The position numbers were made by a program, and so were the translations under genes. From NCBI RefSeq assembly GCF_003722315.1, contig NZ_CP033580.1, forward strand, positions 1,921,001 through 1,985,000: a DNA stretch of 64,000 bases, in the 5' to 3' direction. The stretch's first letter is position 1, and every line of letters begins with the position of its first letter. Below are positions 1 through 8,815 of the stretch, one piece after another. Source of the stretch: Thermoanaerobacter ethanolicus JW 200. GTDB taxonomy: Bacteria > Bacillota > Thermoanaerobacteria > Thermoanaerobacterales > Thermoanaerobacteraceae. Below the pieces are notes generated by a model. The model was not told the DNA's origin. It saw only the letters and a list, made by a program, of their open reading frames with translations, and did not search any database.

Positions 1-883
1 GTATTAATTGATTATCAAAGATTTTTGTGTCGTGTTTTAAAAATGCAAAGTCATTTTGTTGAAACGACTGATTTTGCTCAAAATCTCCGTCTTTCTTAAT
101 TGCAAAGAATTCGTTATTTGAATTTGATGGTAAATTTTTTGATTTTGTACTGTTATCCTTACTGACTGTACTCAAAAGACGCTGTGAATTTAATTGAGTC
201 AAATTCTCATCTTCTTCTTTAACTTGTGTCAAATTATTTTTTCCTTCTTTAGCATTAGAGGATTGTAAACGAGAAACGTACATATCTGATTCTTGTACTT
301 TCGCAATTTCCCCATCAGGATTTTTATTTTTATAGAGACTTAAAATTTCTTCAAAATTGCCGGTTTTAATAGCGTTAGCTATTGTATCTGATTGCAATTT
401 GATGCCGAAGTTTTTCTCTAAAAGTTGGCTAATTTTTTGAGAGATTTTGTCAATATCCAAATTTTTGCCTTGAAAAAAATTCTGCAGCAGTTGTCCCACT
501 TCTTTTTGAAAAACTCTAACCAATTCCTGAGAGCCAACTGACTGTTGTTCGCCCTCCCTCATTTGTCCTGTTACGTTTAAAGTATTTATTAAGTATTGCA
601 GCCAATTAAAAACATCTTTAATCAGCGTATCTTCTATATCAGCAAATTTTGCATCTTGACCTTCTTCGATGTTTTTATCTTTCTCGATTTTGGAGGACAG
701 AGTTTCACCATTTTCTTTAACAGCTAACTGCAATTGTTGATTTAACACTTTTGAAAATTTAGGAGGACTATCTCCTTTGGTAGCTAAGTTTTTTTGTGAA
801 TTTGTAGCTGCTTTGATTCCATCAGGTTTTACATTCACTACTGCAAATGGCAACAATTCAGTATCAAGTAGTATTCCACTCAA
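1..883 (-). CDS. fliK: FliK-like flagellar hook-length control protein, N-terminal part (3' end beyond window)
   Basis: An open frame of about 294 codons runs from a TTG at 881-883 to the window edge without a stop. The TTG is preceded by a strong ribosome binding site, AAAGGAGGTG at 891-900; no ATG fits. The translation begins MSGILLDTELLPF and is rich in Gln, Asn, Lys and Ser, as FliK N-terminal regions are. FliK is exported by the flagellar type III apparatus and switches it from hook to filament export, but its conserved C-terminal domain would lie outside the window. The call rests mainly on position: last in flgB-flgC-fliE-fliF-fliG-fliH-fliI-fliJ-(motE-like), where B. subtilis also has fliK. 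Sequence similarity in this half is normally low. Confidence 0.75.
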   Translation of the reverse strand, partial: MSGILLDTELLPFAVVNVKPDGIKAATNSQKNLATKGDSPPKFSKVLNQQLQLAVKENGETLSSKIEKDKNIEEGQDAKFADIEDTLIKDVFNWLQYLINTLNVTGQMREGEQQSVGSQELVRVFQKEVGQLLQNFFQGKNLDIDKISQKISQLLEKNFGIKLQSDTIANAIKTGNFEEILSLYKNKNPDGEIAKVQESDMYVSRLQSSNAKEGKNNLTQVKEEDENLTQLNSQRLLSTVSKDNSTKSKNLPSNSNNEFFAIKKDGDFEQNQSFQQNDFAFLKHDTKIFDNQLI

Positions 884-900
884 TCCCTCTCACCTCCTTT

Positions 901-1479
901 CTAAGGAATCATTGTAGCATTTTTTAAAAGAATATTAGTTATTTTAGCTGCTTTATCTGCTTTTAATGACTCTAATATTTTTGATGCACTGTCTTTATTC
1001 ATGTAACTTAATATTTTTATTACATCTTCATCTGACATGTTGTTAAGAATTTGAGCTGCATTTTGAGGGTCCATGTTTTGATAATAAGTAGCTATATCTT
1101 TTAAACTAGCTTGCTTATTTTCTAACTGTTGTTTTAAAGTACTACTTTCATTCTGTATTTTCTCTAATTCTGCTTTTAAAGCATTAATCTGGTCATCTTT
1201 TTCTTTTAACTTAGCCTCATAGTCAGCAATTTGTTGTTCCTTTGCTTTTAATTCATTAGTAAGTTTTGCTATTTCTGCATTTTTGTCCTGGACTGATGGC
1301 TGAGAAATCAAGCCTTTTAAAATCGGAACTTTTGATAACTGTTTTGTTAGATAGGTTTGACTTCCCCCTATATTAAAGTAAATTATCGCAGCCATGCCCC
1401 CTATAATCACCAGCAAAAGTATTAAAAATATTAGCCTCGTTTTTGGCCGCTTTTTCACTTGTGTTTCTTCATTTTGCAT
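901..1479 (-). CDS. ylxF: MotE/YlxF-like flagellar operon protein
   Basis: This 192-residue protein has a basic N-terminus, one membrane helix at about residues 15-35 (LIFLILLLVIIGGMAAIIYF), a long coiled coil at about 62-125, and a C-terminal helical part at about 128-190 resembling the MgtE N-terminal/FliG-like domain (YYQNMDPQNAAQILNNMSDE). It is the counterpart of B. subtilis YlxF, which also sits between fliJ and fliK, and resembles MotE-type chaperones. It probably sits in the membrane near the flagellar base with its coiled coil in the cytoplasm. The ATG follows AGGAGGAT, which overlaps the 3' end of fliJ, so the two are co-transcribed. The exact function is not established from sequence. 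Confidence 0.7.
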   Translation of the reverse strand: MQNEETQVKKRPKTRLIFLILLLVIIGGMAAIIYFNIGGSQTYLTKQLSKVPILKGLISQPSVQDKNAEIAKLTNELKAKEQQIADYEAKLKEKDDQINALKAELEKIQNESSTLKQQLENKQASLKDIATYYQNMDPQNAAQILNNMSDEDVIKILSYMNKDSASKILESLKADKAAKITNILLKNATMIP

Positions 1480-1491
1480 ATGGTTATCCTC

Positions 1492-1935
1492 CTAATAGGA
1501 TTTAGCTACTCTAAAACTTATCTGCTCATCTATCACCTTATTTTGCTCTAAGTTCAATAGATATTGATATTCAGTGAATTGCTTTTCTCTTAAATTCTCC
1601 AATGCCTTTTTTTCTTTAGAAATCTTTAAAAGATTTTCTCTTACTAAGTCAGCATCTTTTTCTAATTTTTTTATAAGATTTCTCTTGTCTTCAATCATCT
1701 GTTGTATTTTTCTTACATAAGCATCAGACTCGGCTATTTTAAGAGCTGTAGTCCCTTTACTTATTTCATCTTTTCTCTCTTCTAAAACCTCATTGAGATG
1801 CTTAGTCAGATTATGTAATTTTTCTTTTTGTAAATTTATTTCTGCCATAATTTTAGACAATCTCTCTTTTTCTATCTTCTCTGACTGTTCTTTTAAATTT
1901 AATACCGGCTGCAAATTAAATTCAAATTTTTTCAT
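1492..1935 (-). CDS. fliJ: Flagellar export chaperone FliJ
   Basis: This is a 147-residue, almost entirely alpha-helical and highly charged protein beginning MKKFEFNLQPVLNLKEQSEK, the usual FliJ opening. FliJ is the coiled-coil stalk that inserts in the FliI ATPase ring and couples it to the FlhA export gate. I chose the ATG at 1933-1935 because AAAGGTGA lies 5 bases upstream. An in-frame GTG at 1942-1944 overlaps that ribosome binding site and is unlikely to be used. The gene starts 5 bases after the fliI stop codon and is followed by the motE-like gene. Confidence 0.88.
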   Translation of the reverse strand: MKKFEFNLQPVLNLKEQSEKIEKERLSKIMAEINLQKEKLHNLTKHLNEVLEERKDEISKGTTALKIAESDAYVRKIQQMIEDKRNLIKKLEKDADLVRENLLKISKEKKALENLREKQFTEYQYLLNLEQNKVIDEQISFRVAKSY

Positions 1936-1940
1936 GTTTA

Positions 1941-3251
1941 TCACCTTTTAATAGATTCGTATAAAAGTTGTTTTGTAGTTTCAAAGTCATAAGATTCGTC
2001 TATTCTCTGCCTTAAGAAACTATTCATTTTTTCATTTAGCTCAATAGCTTCATCAATTTTAGGATTACTGCCAAAATTATATGCTCCTATATTTATTAAA
2101 TCCTCCGCTTCTGTGTAAGTCGCCAAAATATCTTTAAACCTCGCTATTAGTTCTTTATGTTCTTCTGTAATTATGTCATTTATCACCCTGCTAACACTTG
2201 CTAATACATCAATAGCAGGATAATGGTTTTTATTAGCCAGTTTCCTTGACAAAACTATGTGCCCATCGAGTATACCCCTTACTGCGTCAGCAATTGGCTC
2301 ATTCAAATCATCCCCATCTACTAGCACAGTGTAAAGAGCTGTAATAGAGCCTTTTTTAGAACATCCAGATCGCTCTAAAAGCTTAGGTAAAACTGAAAAG
2401 ACAGAAGGAGTATAACCTCGTGAAACAGGAGCTTCCCCTATAGAAAGCCCTACTTCTCTTTGAGCCATGGCAAAACGAGTTACTGAATCCATCATCAAAA
2501 GAACATCTAACCCCTGGTCTCTAAAATATTCAGCTATAGCAGTTGCAGTCATAGCGCCTTTTACTCTTATAAGAGCTGGAGTATCAGAAGTAGCTACTAC
2601 AACTACAGATTTTTTTAAACCTTCTTCCCCTAAATCTTTTTCTAAAAATTCATTTACCTCTCTTCCTCTTTCTCCTATAAGAGCTATTACATTTAAATCA
2701 GCTTTAGCATTTCTTGCCATCATACCTAATAACGTACTTTTTCCTACACCACTTCCTGCAAAAATACCAATTCTCTGCCCTTTGCCGCAAGTAAGTAGTC
2801 CATCTATCGCTTTTATACCAAGAGGAATGACTTCTCTAATTCGCTTCCTTTCTAAAGGATCAGGCGGCACATTATTAATAGGAATAGATTTTTCAAATTT
2901 TATCGGTCCTTTGCCATCTATAGGATTGCCCAAACCGTCTAATACCCTTCCAAGAAGTTCATTTCCTACGTTAATTCTAAGTGTTTGACCTGTAGCTATC
3001 ACTTTGCTGCCTGCTCCTATTCCCTCCATATTCCCTAAAGGCATGAGATACACTTTTTCTTCTTTAAAACCTACAACTTCTGCCAAAATTGTATTTCCGT
3101 TAATAGTCTTGATATTACATATTTCTCCTATGTTGGAAAGAGGCCCTGTACTTTCGATTGTTAATCCTATTACTTGAGAAACTTTTCCATAATATTGAAT
3201 TAGCCTTTTTTCTTGAAGAACTTTTTTATATTTATCTAACATATTACTCAT
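1941..3251 (-). CDS. fliI: Flagellum-specific ATPase FliI
   Basis: FliI powers and organises delivery of flagellar substrates to the export gate. The 436-residue protein has an N-terminal beta-barrel region, a P-loop AGSGVGKS at about residues 165-172, the Walker B strand VLLMMDSVTR near 250, and the F1-ATPase-beta-like core with GERGREVNEF and PSVFSVLPKLLERSG. The length is normal for FliI. The start ATG overlaps the last 8 bases of fliH. A second ATG, three codons later, is equally close to a weak ribosome binding site, so the exact start is uncertain. It lies between fliH and fliJ, its usual partners. Confidence 0.96.
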   Translation of the reverse strand: MSNMLDKYKKVLQEKRLIQYYGKVSQVIGLTIESTGPLSNIGEICNIKTINGNTILAEVVGFKEEKVYLMPLGNMEGIGAGSKVIATGQTLRINVGNELLGRVLDGLGNPIDGKGPIKFEKSIPINNVPPDPLERKRIREVIPLGIKAIDGLLTCGKGQRIGIFAGSGVGKSTLLGMMARNAKADLNVIALIGERGREVNEFLEKDLGEEGLKKSVVVVATSDTPALIRVKGAMTATAIAEYFRDQGLDVLLMMDSVTRFAMAQREVGLSIGEAPVSRGYTPSVFSVLPKLLERSGCSKKGSITALYTVLVDGDDLNEPIADAVRGILDGHIVLSRKLANKNHYPAIDVLASVSRVINDIITEEHKELIARFKDILATYTEAEDLINIGAYNFGSNPKIDEAIELNEKMNSFLRQRIDESYDFETTKQLLYESIKR

Positions 3252-4014
3252 TTAGCACACCCACAAATAAGTTTTTTAAAGCTTTAAGTTGTGTACTAAC
3301 ACCAGAGTTTATCACTCCAGAATTTGTTTCAATTACACAATCTCCTTTTTTTAATGATAAATCTTTTAAGATATTTACATCATCTAAAAACTCTATGTCT
3401 TTAAGAATTTTGTCTTTGTTTTTAATACAGTGTTCATAATCCTCTTCACTAACCCTTACCGTGACTTTGTCAAAAGCATTGTAGTTTTCCATTCCTTTTT
3501 TGATGAGGTTCAATATTATGTCTTTGTCCTCTTCCACATATTTACCTACAATTTTTTCTACCGCATGCAAAATTACATTTACAATATCATTTTCTGCTTC
3601 TTTATACATTCGTTGTTTTTCTTTAATAATCTCTTCTTTAATAGTCTTTGCTTCTTCTATTATAGCTTTAGCCTCTTCTTCTCCTTTTTTGTATCCTTCT
3701 TGATATCCTGCAGTATATCCAGCTTGATAGCCCTTTTCTTTATACTCTTCTTCAATCTTCTTAGCTTTTTTCTCTACTTCTATTAAGATTTTTTCTACAT
3801 CTTCCTTAGTCTTCCTAAGTATCTCTTGCTGAACTTGTCTCGCCCTTTCTATTATTTTCTTTGCTAAATCCGCACTTTCTTTTTTTATATCCTCTCTTTG
3901 TTCTCTCAATTCAATTACTTTCTCCACTTTTTCTTTGTAATTGCCATTTTCCACAATTCTTAAAACCACGGGAGAGGAAAGATTTATTTCCCGTTGCTTA
4001 TATATCCTATACAA
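3244..4014 (-). CDS. fliH: Flagellar assembly protein FliH
   Basis: FliH binds and regulates FliI and tethers it to the C-ring. The 256-residue protein has a long charged coiled coil (about 30-165) containing glycine-spaced repeats, GYQAGYTAGYQEGYKKG, typical of FliH GxxxG segments, followed by a V-ATPase subunit E-like C-terminal domain ending near LKNLFVGVLNE. The start is a TTG at 4012-4014 that overlaps the fliG end by 8 bases, preceded by GGAGGGG inside fliG. Flanking fliG and fliI confirm the assignment, which by sequence alone would be less certain because the family is divergent. Confidence 0.88.
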   Translation of the reverse strand: MYRIYKQREINLSSPVVLRIVENGNYKEKVEKVIELREQREDIKKESADLAKKIIERARQVQQEILRKTKEDVEKILIEVEKKAKKIEEEYKEKGYQAGYTAGYQEGYKKGEEEAKAIIEEAKTIKEEIIKEKQRMYKEAENDIVNVILHAVEKIVGKYVEEDKDIILNLIKKGMENYNAFDKVTVRVSEEDYEHCIKNKDKILKDIEFLDDVNILKDLSLKKGDCVIETNSGVINSGVSTQLKALKNLFVGVLNE

Positions 4015-5014
4015 TAATTTCGTCCCCTCCTCCTCGTGATATTACAATCTCTCCTGCATCTTCTAATTTTCTTATGATATTTACAATTCTTTGCTGTGCT
4101 TCTTCTACATCTTTTAATCTTACAGGTCCCATATATTGTATGTCTTCTTTTATCATATCAGCAAGTCTCTTAGACATATTACTATAAATAACTCTTTGAA
4201 CTTCCTCACTGGAACCTTTAAGTGCAAGAGCAATATCGTGATTGTCTACTTCTCTCAATACTCTCTGTATAGATCTGGAATCCAATGTAACAATATCTTC
4301 AAATACAAACATCCTCTTCTTAATTTCTTCTACTAACTCAACATTTATAGTCTCAAGAGTATCCAAGATATTTTTCTCTGTACTCCTATCTACAGAATTT
4401 AGTATATCTACAATTGTCTGAATACCGCCTGAAGAAGTATAATCTTGTGTAACCAAAGAAGATAGTTTTCTTTCTAAAATCCTCTCAACTTCTTTTACTA
4501 CTTCAGGAGAAGTGCTCTCCATTGTCGCTATTCTCATAGCCACTTCTGCCTGTAAGTTTTCAGGTAGTGATGATAAAATTGCTCCTGCTTGTTGAGGTTT
4601 TAAATAGGACAAAATCATCGCAATAGTCTGAGGATGTTCGTTTTGTATAAAATTTAAAACTTGAGATGGATCCGCTCTTCTTATAAAATCAAAAGGCCTT
4701 ACTTTTAAAGAAGAAGTCAATTTATTGATAACTTCAAAAGCTTCTTGAGCACCTAAAGCTTTTTCTAAAACTGCTTTTGCATATTCTATTCCACCTTCTA
4801 TTATGTACTCTTGCGCTACGCACATGTTATAAAATTCATCTATAACTTTTTGCTTCTCTTCAGGAGTAAGATTTCGTATACTAGCTATTTCCAAAGTTAA
4901 TTGTTCAATTTCATCTTCCCTTAAATGCTTATATATTTGAGCTGAAAGGTCAGGGCCTAATGCAATCAAAAGCATTGCGCTTTTTTCCCTACCTGTAAGT
5001 GCACCTCTCGCCAC
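4007..5014 (-). CDS. fliG: Flagellar motor switch protein FliG
   Basis: FliG forms the upper part of the C-ring and transmits torque from the stator to the FliF ring. The 335-residue protein contains the N-terminal FliF-binding helices, the middle-domain EHPQ motif (IQNEHPQTIAMILSYLKP, about 128-145) and the C-terminal torque domain with MFVFEDIVTLDSRSIQRVLR, all in the usual order and length. Translation starts at a GTG (5012-5014) preceded by AGGTGGTGGT. It lies 11 bases after fliF, its direct partner. Confidence 0.97.
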   Translation of the reverse strand: MARGALTGREKSAMLLIALGPDLSAQIYKHLREDEIEQLTLEIASIRNLTPEEKQKVIDEFYNMCVAQEYIIEGGIEYAKAVLEKALGAQEAFEVINKLTSSLKVRPFDFIRRADPSQVLNFIQNEHPQTIAMILSYLKPQQAGAILSSLPENLQAEVAMRIATMESTSPEVVKEVERILERKLSSLVTQDYTSSGGIQTIVDILNSVDRSTEKNILDTLETINVELVEEIKKRMFVFEDIVTLDSRSIQRVLREVDNHDIALALKGSSEEVQRVIYSNMSKRLADMIKEDIQYMGPVRLKDVEEAQQRIVNIIRKLEDAGEIVISRGGGDEIIV

Positions 5015-5025
5015 AATACCACCAC

Positions 5026-6546
5026 CTACTCTTCATTAAGCCATGTCCTAATTACCTGCACAACAAGTTCTGGCTTTTCTTTTATAAGTCTTTCTATCTG
5101 TTTTTTCTTTTCGTCCTTCTCAGAGAAATCTATTTCTTCGATAGGTTCTATAGGTTCTACAGTAGCTAAGACCTCCTGTTCAGCTGTAGTTAAAGAGGTT
5201 TCTTTTTTCTTCCTTCTCATCATAATAAGGAATAGTCCGCCTCCTAACACTAAAGCTGCTAATATAGCCCATACATACACTGGTACTCCCTTTGAAACTT
5301 TTGCCTGCTGCTGCATTGTCTTTAACAGGTCTTGGTTAAATTGTATTCCTTGAACCGATACTTTTACAAGAGAATCCCCTCCTGCAGCTTTTGTAACCAA
5401 GTCAGCAATTTGCTGTTTCATAGAATTATTAAGATTTTGATTTACAACAACCGCAACAGAAATACTTTCAATTTTCCCTTGAGCTTGAACAAGACTTGTC
5501 TTAATTTGATTTATTTCATAATTTATAGTAGTTTCTGTTCTACTGTAATCAGAAGTACCATTACCAGTCGTTGAAGCTACAGGAGGATTATTTGACGCAG
5601 TACCTGGTGAGCTTCCACCTTGTGTACCTGTGGCTTTTTCTTTAAGCTCTTGTATACTCCTTACAATTCCTTTATTGTCATTCCCTTGAACAGGCAAATA
5701 CTCTATAGTATCCTGCGTCTTTTTATCAAAATTTAAAGTAACATTTGCTCTTACAACTACATTACCTGGTCCAAACATTTGTTCTAACAATGTTTGAAGG
5801 CTGTTTTGTAAGTCTTCTTGAACTTTTTTTTGAAGAGCAAATTGAGTATTAGCATTTTCAGCAGTAGTATCACTTTCTGCAGTTAGAATTTTACCATTAT
5901 TATCAATTACAGTAACATTTTCAGGTTTTAAACCTTCTACGCTCTTAGATACAAAATCTATGATTCCCTTGACTTGCGAAGAGGATAAAGTCACACCTGG
6001 CTTTAAAGTTAGCATCACAGCCGCTGTAGCTTGATTAGTAGTATTTGAAAGTACAAAGGCATTTTGATCAGGTACTACGATATTGACAATAGCATCTTGC
6101 ACTCCATCTATAGTTTTTAGAGAATTTTGTATTTCATTTTGTAGAAAATACAAATACTTTTGTCTTCTCTCTTGGTCTGTTGTAGCAAGGGAGTTATTCA
6201 TAGCGTCTTGAAAGCTAAATCCCCCTTGTGGGATTCCTTCTGTAGCAAGTTTCATCCTCACCTCATCTTTGTATTGTGCAGGAACTAAAATTGTCGTCCC
6301 ATCGTTCGATATTTTATATGGAATCTTGAATTCGGTTTTTAATTTTTCAACTACCGCTCCTGCATCTTTTATACTTAGATCTGAATATAAAACTACATAA
6401 TTAGGCCTATTAACTATGTAAACTAATAAAGAAATGCCTATAAAAAGTAAAATAGCAATAATTCCTAACTGTATCTTTTGTTTCTTATCAAACTTATTCC
6501 AAAAGTTTGTCAGTTGTTCTCTAAAATTGGCAATGAAGTCTGGCAT
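5026..6546 (-). CDS. fliF: Flagellar MS-ring protein FliF
   Basis: FliF builds the MS ring, the membrane-embedded base of the flagellum that houses the export apparatus. The 506-residue protein has a first membrane helix at about residues 26-45 (LGIIAILLFIGISLLVYIV), a YscJ/FliF ring-building domain (VVLYSDLSIKDAGAVVEKL and following), a second domain with a low-complexity Gly/Ser/Thr/Asn stretch near 310-335, and a second helix at about 425-446 just before an acidic FliG-binding tail. It begins with ATG at 6544-6546 and lies between fliE and fliG. Confidence 0.97.
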   Translation of the reverse strand: MPDFIANFREQLTNFWNKFDKKQKIQLGIIAILLFIGISLLVYIVNRPNYVVLYSDLSIKDAGAVVEKLKTEFKIPYKISNDGTTILVPAQYKDEVRMKLATEGIPQGGFSFQDAMNNSLATTDQERRQKYLYFLQNEIQNSLKTIDGVQDAIVNIVVPDQNAFVLSNTTNQATAAVMLTLKPGVTLSSSQVKGIIDFVSKSVEGLKPENVTVIDNNGKILTAESDTTAENANTQFALQKKVQEDLQNSLQTLLEQMFGPGNVVVRANVTLNFDKKTQDTIEYLPVQGNDNKGIVRSIQELKEKATGTQGGSSPGTASNNPPVASTTGNGTSDYSRTETTINYEINQIKTSLVQAQGKIESISVAVVVNQNLNNSMKQQIADLVTKAAGGDSLVKVSVQGIQFNQDLLKTMQQQAKVSKGVPVYVWAILAALVLGGGLFLIMMRRKKKETSLTTAEQEVLATVEPIEPIEEIDFSEKDEKKKQIERLIKEKPELVVQVIRTWLNEE

Positions 6547-6573
6547 TAATTCACCTCATTTCAATTAAAGACA

Positions 6574-6870
6574 TTACAATGGCATTCTCATTATTTCCTG
6601 ATAGGCCTCCAGCACTTTATTTTTTATTTGAATTGTAAGCTGCAGTGCAATGTCAGCCTTCGCAGCATCTATCATCACTTGATTTATATCGTCAATTTCA
6701 CCAGTTACAAGTTTTTGGTCATTTTTCATTGCCGTTAACTGTAAATCATTTACCTTGTTAAAGGCTTCTTTTAAAAAGTCGCTAAAAGTATCTATTTTAC
6801 TGCCATTCTGTGTTGCTTCTAAAGTGCTATCCAAAGTTACTGGATTAACCGGTGTTATTTGATTAACCAT
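6574..6870 (-). CDS. fliE: Flagellar hook-basal body protein FliE
   Basis: FliE links the MS ring to the proximal rod and is the first rod protein exported. The 98-residue protein shows the family's conserved C-terminal half, FSDFLKEAFNKVNDLQLTA, then ALQLTIQIKNKVLEAYQEIMRMPL at the end. The N-terminal 30 residues are variable and rich in Thr/Pro/Val, as usual. It is placed between flgC and fliF with a 6-base gap from flgC, so it is translated from the same operon mRNA. Confidence 0.96.
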   Translation of the reverse strand: MVNQITPVNPVTLDSTLEATQNGSKIDTFSDFLKEAFNKVNDLQLTAMKNDQKLVTGEIDDINQVMIDAAKADIALQLTIQIKNKVLEAYQEIMRMPL

Positions 6871-6876
6871 TTATGT

Positions 6877-7320
6877 CTACCCCCTACCGATTTCTAAAGA
6901 CTTTTGAAACATAGCTTTTGAAGCATTAAAGGCTGTTACATTGGCTTCATAAGCACGAGTAGCAGAAATCATATCTACCATTTCAGAAACAATGTTTACA
7001 TTTGGGTACTCTACATATCCATTTTGGTCAGCATCAGGATGTCCAGGGTCATAAACTTCTCTAAGAGGAGTTTGGTCATCCTCAGCTATTTGTACAACTT
7101 CTACTCCTTTGCCACTGTATTTACCTTTAACTTTATCTAGAATGCTTTCGAAACTGTCAGGTTGTATTTCTTTTAAAACCACTAATTTTCTCCTATAAGG
7201 CCCTCCTTGAACTGTTCTTGTAGTATTTACATTAGCTATATTTTGGGCAATTATGTCCATTCTAAGTCTTTCCGCCGTCAAACCCGAAGCACTTATATCC
7301 ATAGAACTAAATAAGTTCAT
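6877..7320 (-). CDS. flgC: Flagellar basal-body rod protein FlgC
   Basis: FlgC is a proximal rod component exported through the flagellar type III system. The 147-residue protein has the N-terminal rod/hook signature ([30 protein letters not shown]) and the matching C-terminal helix that ends with [25 protein letters not shown]. The length is normal. It starts with ATG six bases after flgB and precedes fliE. Confidence 0.97.
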   Translation of the reverse strand: MNLFSSMDISASGLTAERLRMDIIAQNIANVNTTRTVQGGPYRRKLVVLKEIQPDSFESILDKVKGKYSGKGVEVVQIAEDDQTPLREVYDPGHPDADQNGYVEYPNVNIVSEMVDMISATRAYEANVTAFNASKAMFQKSLEIGRG

Positions 7321-7326
7321 TGTAAA

Positions 7327-7734
7327 TTACCTCCCATCTTTTACAGCAGTCATGATAGAATTAAGCTCTCCACTTACCCTTTGCACAAGGGCATAGTAAT
7401 ACAACTGATTCTTAGCTAAATTTGCCATTTCGGCATCTATGTCTACATTATTTCCATCTAACCTCATGGAAGTGTCATTTACTTGAATAATTTCCGGTTG
7501 TATGGAATCAATAGCAGGTGGGCCAATAGGAATGTGCTTAGGGTTTGTAACATAACCTCTTAACTTTGTACCATTTATAGCATCTTTTAAAATATCCTCA
7601 AATTTGACTTCAGACCTTTTGAAATTAGGAGTATCCACATTAGCGATGTTATTGGCAATCACATTGTTTCTTACAGTGGCTGCGTACAATCCCTTTTGTA
7701 ATAAATCTATATTTTCAATTCCTAAATCCAGCAT
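7327..7734 (-). CDS. flgB: Flagellar basal-body rod protein FlgB
   Basis: FlgB is the rod subunit next to FliE and is the first gene of the flagellar operon here. The 135-residue protein has the rod N-terminal motif (GLYAATVRNNVIANNIANVDTPNFKRSEV, about 15-43) and a C-terminal helix ending in VSGELNSIMTAVKDGR. The ATG at 7732-7734 is preceded by AAGAGGAGGCG. A candidate extended -10 promoter lies about 150 bases upstream, so the flagellar operon has its own start after the codY terminator. Confidence 0.97.
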   Translation of the reverse strand: MLDLGIENIDLLQKGLYAATVRNNVIANNIANVDTPNFKRSEVKFEDILKDAINGTKLRGYVTNPKHIPIGPPAIDSIQPEIIQVNDTSMRLDGNNVDIDAEMANLAKNQLYYYALVQRVSGELNSIMTAVKDGR

Positions 7735-7879
7735 TTTCTCGCCTCCTCTTATTCGACCACACTATACTTAATTCGACAAACAAACCAAAAATCCTGCTAA
7801 AATAAGCCAAAAAATAAATATTTAACTTTGTTCTAACACTGCCTTTTTTGTAAAATAATATCAATTTTTATCGAATAAT

Positions 7880-7888
7880 ATTATATCA
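7880..7888 (-). promoter_or_regulatory. Candidate extended -10 promoter of the flagellar operon
   Basis: On the minus strand the sequence reads TGA directly followed by TATAAT, a perfect extended -10 for the vegetative sigma factor. The -35 region 17 bases upstream (TGGTGT) is weak. The predicted transcript has a leader of about 140 bases before flgB. I did not find a good sigma-D (flagellar sigma) box here. Confidence 0.5.
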
Positions 7889-7912
7889 TGCCGTAATAGT
7901 TTACACCATAAG

Positions 7913-7936
7913 AAAAAAGTCCTATTTTTATAGACT
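7913..7936 (-). terminator. Rho-independent terminator after hslV-hslU-codY
   Basis: On the minus strand a stem AGTCTAT / ATA-G-GACT (one bulged G, four-base A loop) is followed directly by TTTTTTCTT. It lies about 95 bases beyond the codY stop and upstream of the flgB promoter, so it separates the two operons. Confidence 0.65.
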
Positions 7937-7951
7937 CTTTTACATAAAATT

Positions 7952-8004
7952 AAGTCTCCTGCTTTCATGCTAAAGTACAACCCCATGCATAAAAGCGGAG
8001 ACTT
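7952..8004 (-). repeat. Long imperfect hairpin in the codY 3' untranslated region
   Basis: Arms 7952-7970 and 7987-8004 pair over 17 base pairs: AAGTCTCC/GGAGACTT, then GCTTT/AAAGC after one bulged T, then ATGC/GCAT after one C-A mismatch, with a 16-base loop. It has no strong U-tract on either strand, so it is not a classic terminator; a canonical one follows at 7913-7936. It may stabilise the codY mRNA 3' end or be an RNA element in its own right. Confidence 0.7.
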
Positions 8005-8028
8005 ATATTTTTCAATAAGGGTTTAAAT

Positions 8029-8781
8029 TTATCTTTTCATTTTCTCTAACTCTTCTAATAATTTATCGTTTAGTACCCTTATATGGGTACCTTTCATTCC
8101 TAAAGACCTTGACTCAATTATGCCAGCACTTTCAAACTTTCTAAGGGCATTTACAATTACAGACCTTGTAATACCTACTTTATCTGCTATTTTACTTGCA
8201 ACTAATAATCCTTCTTTTCCATTTAGCTCTTCAAAAATATTTTTTATAGCTTCTAATTCGGAGTAAGAAAGTGTTCCTAGTGCCATTTGAACAACTGCTC
8301 TTTTTCTCGCTTCATCCTCTATTTCTTCATTTTTTGACCTTAAAATTTCAAGGCCAACTACTGTAGCACCGTATTCTGCTAATATCAAGTCATCGTCAGT
8401 AAATTCTTTTACCCCTCTTGATAAGGCTAAAGTTCCTAACCTGTCTCCACCGCCATTGACAGGTACTATAGTCAAAATTAAATCTGATAAAACTTTATCC
8501 TCTTTAAAAAGATTACCTTTATCATTAGCCAGCGTCTCCGTCACTCGCAAAAGTTTGTCATTATATTCTTCAGGTATTATTTTACTTTGAGCAAAAATGT
8601 CATTTCCATAATCTTTTAATATACTATAACCCAATACTTTACCCTTTCTACTCAAAATATATACGTTGGCCTCAATGACATCTTTTAAAATATTGGCCAT
8701 TTCATTAAAATCAACTGGTTGAATTCCTGTTTTTTGCAAAATTCGATTTACTTTTCTAGTTTTTTCTAATAGTGTGCTCAT
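8029..8781 (-). CDS. codY: GTP-sensing transcriptional repressor CodY
   Basis: CodY is the global regulator that binds GTP and branched-chain amino acids and represses starvation genes in Firmicutes. The 250-residue protein starts [19 protein letters not shown], has a GAF-like sensing domain over roughly the first 150 residues, and a C-terminal winged helix-turn-helix with [20 protein letters not shown] near residues 200-220. The length is that of the family. It follows hslV-hslU in the order known from B. subtilis (clpQ-clpY-codY) and is followed by a terminator and then the flagellar operon. Confidence 0.98.
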
Positions 8782-8815
8782 ATTTCTAATCCTCCTATGT
8801 TTTTATTTTTTATTA

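Noticed and set aside
2467-2988. Long plus-strand frame (173 codons) opposite fliI
   Set aside because: It is the antisense shadow of the well-conserved FliI ATPase core, has a Ser/Pro/Thr-rich shadow composition, and no ribosome binding site of its own. Similar shadows oppose hslU, topA, ftsY, smc, fabF and the fakA gene.
3430-3786. Phe/Tyr-rich plus-strand frame opposite fliH
   Set aside because: The composition is what a Lys/Glu-rich coiled coil gives when read on the other strand; no start signal.
7861-7935. Sigma-D (flagellar) promoter before flgB
   Set aside because: No good TAAA-N15-GCCGATAA match; the extended -10 TGATATAAT explains transcription better.
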